54,659 nucleotides of DNA from Phycisphaerales bacterium (GTDB lineage Bacteria; Planctomycetota; Phycisphaerae; Tepidisphaerales; Tepidisphaeraceae). The translations under genes were made by a program, and so were the position numbers. Below are positions 53,040 through 54,659 of this stretch, in pieces. Under the pieces are notes generated by a model, which was given only the letters and a program-made list of their open reading frames with translations, had not been told where the DNA came from and ran no database searches. The stretch lies in assembly GCA_020847545.1 (NCBI GenBank), contig JADLBV010000015.1:1-54659 (forward strand). Reading direction: 5' to 3'. Numbering within the stretch: position 1 is the first letter of the stretch; each line of letters begins with the position of its first letter.

Positions 53040-53141
53040 CGGTGCCTCCGGGCGACCATCCTATCGGCCCAAGGATCGCCCGGACAATGAAATCCACCTG
53101 CCGCGACAGCGGGATTCCAGGGTAATCGCAATTATATTTAC

Positions 53142-53170
53142 TCCCTCCCCCGGGAATACCGGGGGAGGGA
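53142..53170. repeat. GC-rich palindromic intergenic repeat, copy 4
   Basis: TCCCTCCCCCGG (53142-53153) pairs with CCGGGGGAGGGA (53159-53170), a perfect 12-base stem with a five-base loop. It sits in the 199-base gap between the PA14 gene and the xylose isomerase gene, both transcribed leftwards. In this position it may also end the xylose isomerase transcript, but no U-run follows on the - strand. The rest of 53040-53238 holds no gene I can support. Confidence 0.75.
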
Positions 53171-53238
53171 ATAAAGGGGCTCTGCGAGCATTATGAATGC
53201 CGCTAAAAATATAAATGCGATTGCTCTGAGCGAGGTTC

Positions 53239-54405
53239 CTACCTGATTCCCAGCAAAACCTCGTTGGTCAACTGGTCCAGCTTTTCATAAAGCAGGGGGG
53301 CCTGGGCCAGTTTTTTGTAGTTCAACGGTTCGGCCAACAGCTTTTTGGCGTTGGCGGGGGAGAATTTTTTGGTCAGTTTCGACAGGCCGGCATCCTCCAC
53401 GTTGATCTGCTTCAGCAACGACTGGATTTGCTTGTCGGCGTTCCAGCGTCGGGCCTTTTCACGCAGGATCATGTAGTTGCGCATGCTGCCGGCCGCGAAG
53501 TTTTTGACATCCGCATAATTGGACTGGCGATAGGCGTGGGAATCAAAATGTCGCGGGCCGTTGTACCCGTAATCTTCCAGCAGCTTGACCAGGAAAAACG
53601 CCGATTTGAAATTAACCGAAGCGAAACGGAAATCCTGATCGTATCGGCCCATCTCCTGATCATTGAGGTCGACATGGAACAGTTTTTTCAGTTCCAGCGC
53701 CTGGGCGACATGGTGGACGAAATTCAATCCCGCCATTGTCTCATGGGCAAATTCCGGGTTGACGCCGCACATGTCGGGATGGTCCAGCGTGGGGATCAGC
53801 GCCAGGTATGAGCCGGTCACCGCGAAATACATGTGCCCGCGCGGCTCGTTGGGTTTGGCTTCAAAGGCAAATCGATAACCATAACGCTGCTTGAGGCTGT
53901 ATTCGCACAGAAAATTGATCGCCTCGCGGAAACGCTTAATCGACTCGATCGGATCCTTGGTGGCATCCGATTCGGTCCCTTCGCGGCCACCCCAGAAGAC
54001 GTAAATTTTTGCCCCGCACTCGGCCCCCAGGTCCATCGCGCGCATCGTCTTTTGGATGGCATAGGCACGGATGCGAGCGTTGTTGCTGGTAAAGGCCCCA
54101 TCCCTGAAAACAGGCTCCGAAAAGAGGTTGGTCGTCGCCATCGGAGCGACCAGCCCGTTGACACGCATCGCCTTTTTGAAATCGCGCACAATCCGGTCAC
54201 GTTCGGCCTGTGAGGCGTCGATGGGAACCAGGTCGTTGTCGTGAAAATTCACTCCATACGCCCCGACTTCACCCAGCAGATTGCAAACCTCCACCGGCGA
54301 AATCGACTCCCGCACCGGCCCGCCAAAGGGGTCTCGGCCGATATTTCCCACCGTCCACAAACCAAAGGTGAATTTCAATTTCGGATCGGGTTCAAAATTG
54401 GCCAT
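53239..54405 (-). CDS. xylA: Xylose isomerase (class I type)
   Basis: A 388-residue metal-dependent isomerase converting D-xylose to D-xylulose (also D-glucose to fructose). Its length and motifs match the shorter actinobacterial type. The catalytic His is in VNFHDNDLVP (near 53). YVFWGGREGTE, FEAKPNEPRGH (Glu and Lys metal and substrate ligands, near 180), GVNPEFAHETMAGLNF (near 215), DLNDQEMGRYDQDFRFA with three metal-binding acidic residues (near 245-260) and HFDSHAYR (near 287) follow in order. ATG 54405 with AAGGAA upstream is preferred over the in-frame codon at 54504. Its codon use is strongly C-ending, as for a well-expressed gene. No xylulokinase gene is nearby. Confidence 0.95.
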   Translation of the reverse strand: MANFEPDPKLKFTFGLWTVGNIGRDPFGGPVRESISPVEVCNLLGEVGAYGVNFHDNDLVPIDASQAERDRIVRDFKKAMRVNGLVAPMATTNLFSEPVFRDGAFTSNNARIRAYAIQKTMRAMDLGAECGAKIYVFWGGREGTESDATKDPIESIKRFREAINFLCEYSLKQRYGYRFAFEAKPNEPRGHMYFAVTGSYLALIPTLDHPDMCGVNPEFAHETMAGLNFVHHVAQALELKKLFHVDLNDQEMGRYDQDFRFASVNFKSAFFLVKLLEDYGYNGPRHFDSHAYRQSNYADVKNFAAGSMRNYMILREKARRWNADKQIQSLLKQINVEDAGLSKLTKKFSPANAKKLLAEPLNYKKLAQAPLLYEKLDQLTNEVLLGIR

Positions 54406-54592
54406 CGTGATTCCTTGTTTTGCATGGAAAACCCTGCGAGCAAACGATTGCCCTCTGGGTACAATCCTTGGCGAAAGTATCCACGAAAGCTGTTTCTGAA
54501 TCAAGTTTGAGTAAGTGTGTCGTTTTCATATCCAGGGCAAACGCATTTGTATTTTTTTACGGCATCCATGACACAGGCTGAGCCTCTTTATC

Positions 54593-54630
54593 CCCTCCCC
54601 CGGTACGCCGGGGGAGGGTAAGGGTGGGGG
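54593..54630. repeat. GC-rich palindromic intergenic repeat, copy 5
   Basis: CCCTCCCCCGG (54593-54603) and CCGGGGGAGGG (54608-54618) form an 11-base stem around TACG. A tail TAAGGGTGGGGG follows (54619-54630), as in the copy at 1-60. It lies upstream of xylose isomerase. The rest of 54406-54659 shows no gene; an AT-rich stretch with ATTTTTTTAC near 54551 may hold part of a promoter but no clear hexamers were found. Confidence 0.75.
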
Positions 54631-54659
54631 TTTTCCCTCAAATTTGCCGAAATGGACCC

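Overview
The window (54,659 bases, GC-rich, gene-dense, no gap above about 300 bases) reads as a chromosomal segment of a Planctomycetota bacterium, most likely a Phycisphaerae relative. This is inferred from content, not from a marker gene: a prepilin-like protein ending in a DGHVE-type tail, a PEP-CTERM protein (VPEPAS...), an alternative complex III, and large secreted proteins with zinc-ribbon tails. No rRNA, tRNA, CRISPR array or transposase was seen.

Region A (193-21034, all + strand) is a surface or exopolysaccharide cluster. It encodes the two halves of an ABC polysaccharide exporter (Wzm and a Wzt with a sugar-binding tail), nine glycosyltransferases with clear GT2 or GT4 motifs, a divergent GT2-like protein, a polytopic O-antigen polymerase/ligase-like protein, a GT39/ArnT-like membrane transferase, a serine-acetyltransferase-like protein and an asparagine-synthase-like amidotransferase. 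Many genes overlap by ATGA. The run is interrupted at 8277-9388 by a two-gene cassette with its own -10 box: a ComF-type phosphoribosyltransferase-like protein and a SLOG/DprA-like Rossmann protein.

Region B (21044-36877) is respiratory. A membrane thioredoxin (- strand) diverges from a three-cysteine Rrf2 regulator, followed by a di-heme cytochrome c like Thermus NarC, narGHJI, and directly, through an ATGA overlap, a complete alternative complex III (actABCDEF). The proposed scheme is that quinol made upstream is oxidised both by NarGHI (to reduce nitrate) and by ACIII (to reduce periplasmic cytochrome c), under control of the Rrf2 protein. The promoter regions of the regulator and of the cytochrome gene carry nearly the same sequence (-10 box, then GATAARAACATGCG).

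Region C (36904-45018, all - strand) encodes a CsgG-like lipoprotein with a zinc-ribbon tail, a transglutaminase-fold protein without the catalytic Cys, a 1234-residue secreted protein (three beta repeats, alpha/alpha toroid, vWA, zinc ribbon) and an NHL-type propeller. They look like one envelope-associated operon of unknown role.

Region D (45122-54405, all - strand) looks like a carbohydrate-related locus: a D-2-hydroxyacid dehydrogenase, a secreted barrel-like protein of unknown function, a pseudopilin, a PEP-CTERM protein, a GntR/LacI-type regulator, an Asp-box sialidase-like protein, a PA14 protein and xylose isomerase. The regulator and sialidase-like genes share a palindromic operator lying on their -10 boxes. 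GC-rich palindromic repeats occur at both ends of the window and between the PA14 and xylose isomerase genes.
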